Notes under the pieces: model-generated
Database searches by the model: none
What the model saw: the letters and a program-made list of their open reading frames with translations, nothing else
What the model was told of the DNA's origin: nothing
Program-made: the position numbers and the translations under genes
Part shown: positions 6,563-7,769 of the stretch, piece by piece
How positions within the stretch are numbered: the stretch's first letter is position 1
How the letters are laid out: each line of letters begins with the position of its first letter
NCBI GenBank assembly: GCA_021815245.1
Contig: JAKAHF010000082.1
Span: 1 to 7,769, forward strand
DNA: 7,769 bases
DNA from: Actinomycetes bacterium
GTDB taxonomy: Bacteria > Actinomycetota > Thermoleophilia > RBG-16-64-13
Direction: 5' to 3'

Positions 6563-6888
6563 AGACGTCCCGAGTCTACCGCCGAGAAGCCGGGACTCGA
6601 ACCGAGAGCGGCATCGGAGATCCCGGCAATGCTCGCCGCGCCGTTGCCGGCGAGGTACTCGATCAATTCCGTGCCGGCCTGGCTCATCAGGATCTGCCCT
6701 TGGGCCGGCCATACGACCAGACCGGTCTCGACAAGGCCTTCGAGGATCGTCTCCCCCTGCTCCTCATCGAGGCCAAGTGCCCGCTGCACCGCGCCAAACT
6801 CCGCCCCGTTGGAGTCACCCCGCTCACTCAGCTCATGGGTCGTCCGCAGAAAATGCAGATGGACTGGCTCCAAACACGATCGATCCAA
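6559..6888 (-). CDS. Small winged helix-turn-helix protein
   Basis: This 109-residue protein starts at a TTG (6888). The first 80 residues fit a winged helix fold: helix PVHLHFLRTTHELSER (8-23), helix GAEFGAVQRALGL (28-40), recognition helix DEEQGETILEGLVETGLV (41-58), a short wing VWPAQGQILMSQ (59-70) and a closing helix AGTELIEYL (71-79). The tail (81-109) is rich in Gly, Ala and Ser and probably flexible. The pattern is that of MarR/ArsR-like or generic wHTH domains, so DNA binding is likely, but the exact family is unclear and other wHTH proteins mediate protein contacts. An in-frame TGA (6898-6900) blocks any further upstream start. It lies 132 bases after the response regulator on the same strand and overlaps the next gene by 4 bases (GTGA), suggesting a coupled pair, perhaps under control of the two-component system. 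Confidence 0.72.
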   Translation of the reverse strand: MDRSCLEPVHLHFLRTTHELSERGDSNGAEFGAVQRALGLDEEQGETILEGLVETGLVVWPAQGQILMSQAGTELIEYLAGNGAASIAGISDAALGSSPGFSAVDSGRL

Positions 6889-6893
6889 ATGAG

Positions 6894-6899
6894 TTCCTC
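6894..6899 (-). promoter_or_regulatory. Ribosome binding site supporting a TTG start
   Basis: On the minus strand GAGGAA lies 5 bases before TTG 6888. It overlaps the in-frame TGA that closes the frame upstream. This decides the rare TTG start of the winged-helix gene over internal Leu codons. Confidence 0.6.
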
Positions 6900-6991
6900 A
6901 TTCGATATTGCAGAAAGCTGCGGCGAAGAGAGTACGCACGCGGCCGCCGCCCGACAATTCGCTGGAGGGTAGCAAAACCTATACCGTTCGA

Positions 6992-7009
6992 TAGGCGAGG
7001 GATCGCCTA
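6992..7009 (-). terminator. Hairpin between response regulator and winged-helix gene
   Basis: TAGGCGA (6992-6998) pairs with TCGCCTA (7003-7009), a 7-bp perfect stem with a 4-base loop. It begins 12 bases past the response-regulator stop on the minus strand. A T-rich run (GGTTTTGC) comes about 18 bases later rather than directly after the stem, so it may end or attenuate the transcript, or act as an operator. Weak to moderate evidence. Confidence 0.4.
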
Positions 7010-7020
7010 GACGTTCCGGT

Positions 7021-7659
7021 TCAGACCAGCCCATTCTGATGCGCGTAGCGAATGAGCCCGGCGCGGCCGGGAAGGCCGAGCTTCTCGAAGATATGGTGAA
7101 GATGCATCTTCACCGTTCCTTCGGTGATCGTCAGCTCTTGCGCTATTTCGCGGTTTCGCATGCCTTGGGCGGCCAGCAGAAGGATCTCCATCTCTCTCGG
7201 AGTGAGGAGGCTCGCCAGGTGTCGATTGGTATTCTGCTGGCGCAGCATGAGGCTCATGGCTTGGCTGTACGACTGCTTCTCGAGCCATATCTCGCCGGCC
7301 GCCACCTTGCGCACGGCCTGGATCAACTGGTCGGAGGGAGCCTCTTTGAGAATGACTCCCGAGACTCCCAGGCGCAGGCAATCGAGGGCCCGCTTCTCGT
7401 CCATCGTTCCCGTGAACACCACGACGCTGGTCGTGGTCTCCTCGGCGCTCAACCGCTCGAGCACGGCGACACCGTCGAGTATCGGCATGGTGAGATCGAG
7501 AAGCAGGATGTCGGGATTGTGCTGACGCACAGCGCGCAAAGCGCTCTCACCGTCGCGGCAGAGGGCGACTACTTCAAAGTCGTCTTCGGCGGAGAGGAGG
7601 CCCTCCAGCGCGTCGAGAACGAGAGGATGGTCGTCTGCGACTACGATGCGAATGGCCAT
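7021..7659 (-). CDS. NarL/FixJ-type response regulator
   Basis: This 212-residue, two-domain cytoplasmic protein has the standard length for the family. The receiver domain (1-120) has the acidic pair Asp9-Asp10, phosphoacceptor Asp55 (LLLDLTMP, 52-59), Thr83 in VVVFTGT and Lys105 in VILKEA, so all conserved switch residues are present. A linker of about 25 residues leads to a LuxR-type helix-turn-helix (about 150-212): LTPREMEILLLAAQG (152-166), NREIAQELTITEGTVKMHL (169-187) and the final HIFEKLGLPGRAGLIRYA. When phosphorylated it should bind promoters as a dimer. Its ATG directly follows the stop of the kinase gene (TAGATG), and its ribosome binding site is a poor GGGGGTT, so translation is probably coupled to the kinase. 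The target genes are unknown; the winged-helix pair 132 bases downstream is a natural candidate. Confidence 0.95.
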   Translation of the reverse strand: MAIRIVVADDHPLVLDALEGLLSAEDDFEVVALCRDGESALRAVRQHNPDILLLDLTMPILDGVAVLERLSAEETTTSVVVFTGTMDEKRALDCLRLGVSGVILKEAPSDQLIQAVRKVAAGEIWLEKQSYSQAMSLMLRQQNTNRHLASLLTPREMEILLLAAQGMRNREIAQELTITEGTVKMHLHHIFEKLGLPGRAGLIRYAHQNGLV

Positions 7660-7769
7660 CTAAGCGAGAACCCCCGGTAGATCGATCTCGATGCGACTCC
7701 CATTCTTGCTCGACTGTAGCACCAGCTCACCTCCAAGTGATCGCACCCGGCGGCACAACGCGACCGGCT
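7660..7769 (-). CDS. Sensor histidine kinase, C-terminal end only
   Basis: The frame enters at the right window edge and ends at TAG (7660-7662). The visible 35 residues end a HATPase domain: ALCRRVRSLGGELVLQSS followed by KNGSRIEIDLPGVLA. The pattern R.R..LGG.L...S..G...I...LP is the usual last strand-helix-strand of NarX/DegS-type kinases (HisKA_3/HATPase_c). The sensor, phosphorylation and most of the ATP-binding parts lie outside the window. It abuts the response regulator without a gap, forming a standard kinase-regulator pair. Its signal cannot be inferred from this fragment. Confidence 0.8.
   Translation of the reverse strand, partial: PVALCRRVRSLGGELVLQSSKNGSRIEIDLPGVLA

Noticed and set aside
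6332..6712. 126-residue version of the 76-residue protein using an upstream start
   Set aside because: The extra N-terminal 50 residues are Arg-rich, look non-coding and overlap the winged-helix gene by about 150 bases; the GTGA overlap start is more natural.
6906..6960. Promoter for the winged-helix pair (TTGTCG with TACTCT on the minus strand)
   Set aside because: Matches to -35 and -10 are only 4/6 and 3/6 at 18-base spacing, too weak to list.
7039..7680. 213-codon plus-strand frame opposite the response regulator
   Set aside because: It mirrors a fully conserved NarL-type protein with all switch residues, and its product has no recognisable domain.
1..7769. CRISPR array, insertion sequence, tRNA or rRNA
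   Set aside because: No regularly spaced repeats, transposase motifs, long terminal inverted repeats or cloverleaf/rRNA sequence were noticed.

Overview
The window is high-GC, with codons that strongly prefer G or C in the third position. Gene content suggests an environmental, probably anaerobic or soil/sediment bacterium. The large MalT/LAL-type ATPase regulator, NarL-type two-component genes and an S-layer-homology (SLH) protein fit a deep-branching actinobacterium (for example Coriobacteriia-like) or a Chloroflexota relative. This placement is inferred from gene style only; no rRNA or other marker gene is present.

Layout from left to right. A minus-strand VOC/glyoxalase-fold protein (35-427) diverges from a plus-strand zinc-type alcohol dehydrogenase (628-1632). 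The 200-base divergent spacer holds two perfect palindromes. The dehydrogenase is followed after 33 bases by an 880-residue LuxR-family ATP-dependent regulator (1666-4308). Next come a 97-residue soluble protein (4410-4703) and a six-helix membrane protein resembling DUF4386 proteins (4707-5417). The last two are tightly coupled, since the second gene's ribosome binding site lies inside the first gene's end. A 210-base spacer with two strong hairpins separates them from a 225-residue protein made almost entirely of three SLH domains (5628-6305), which has no visible export signal.

The right part is on the minus strand, reading right to left. It holds the 3' end of a sensor histidine kinase (7660-7769, cut by the window edge) and its NarL/FixJ response regulator (7021-7659), whose ATG directly abuts the kinase stop. 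After 132 bases come a small winged-helix protein (6559-6888, TTG start) and a 76-residue unknown protein (6332-6562), which share a GTGA start/stop overlap.

How the genes may work together. The kinase and regulator form an ordinary phosphorelay that could control the winged-helix pair downstream. The large regulator, the 97-residue protein and the membrane protein look like a second sensing or stress-response unit, possibly co-transcribed with the dehydrogenase. No CRISPR array, transposase, tRNA or rRNA was seen. The most unusual candidates are the regulator/small protein/membrane protein cassette and the overlapping winged-helix/76-residue pair; neither has a function that can be read from sequence alone.
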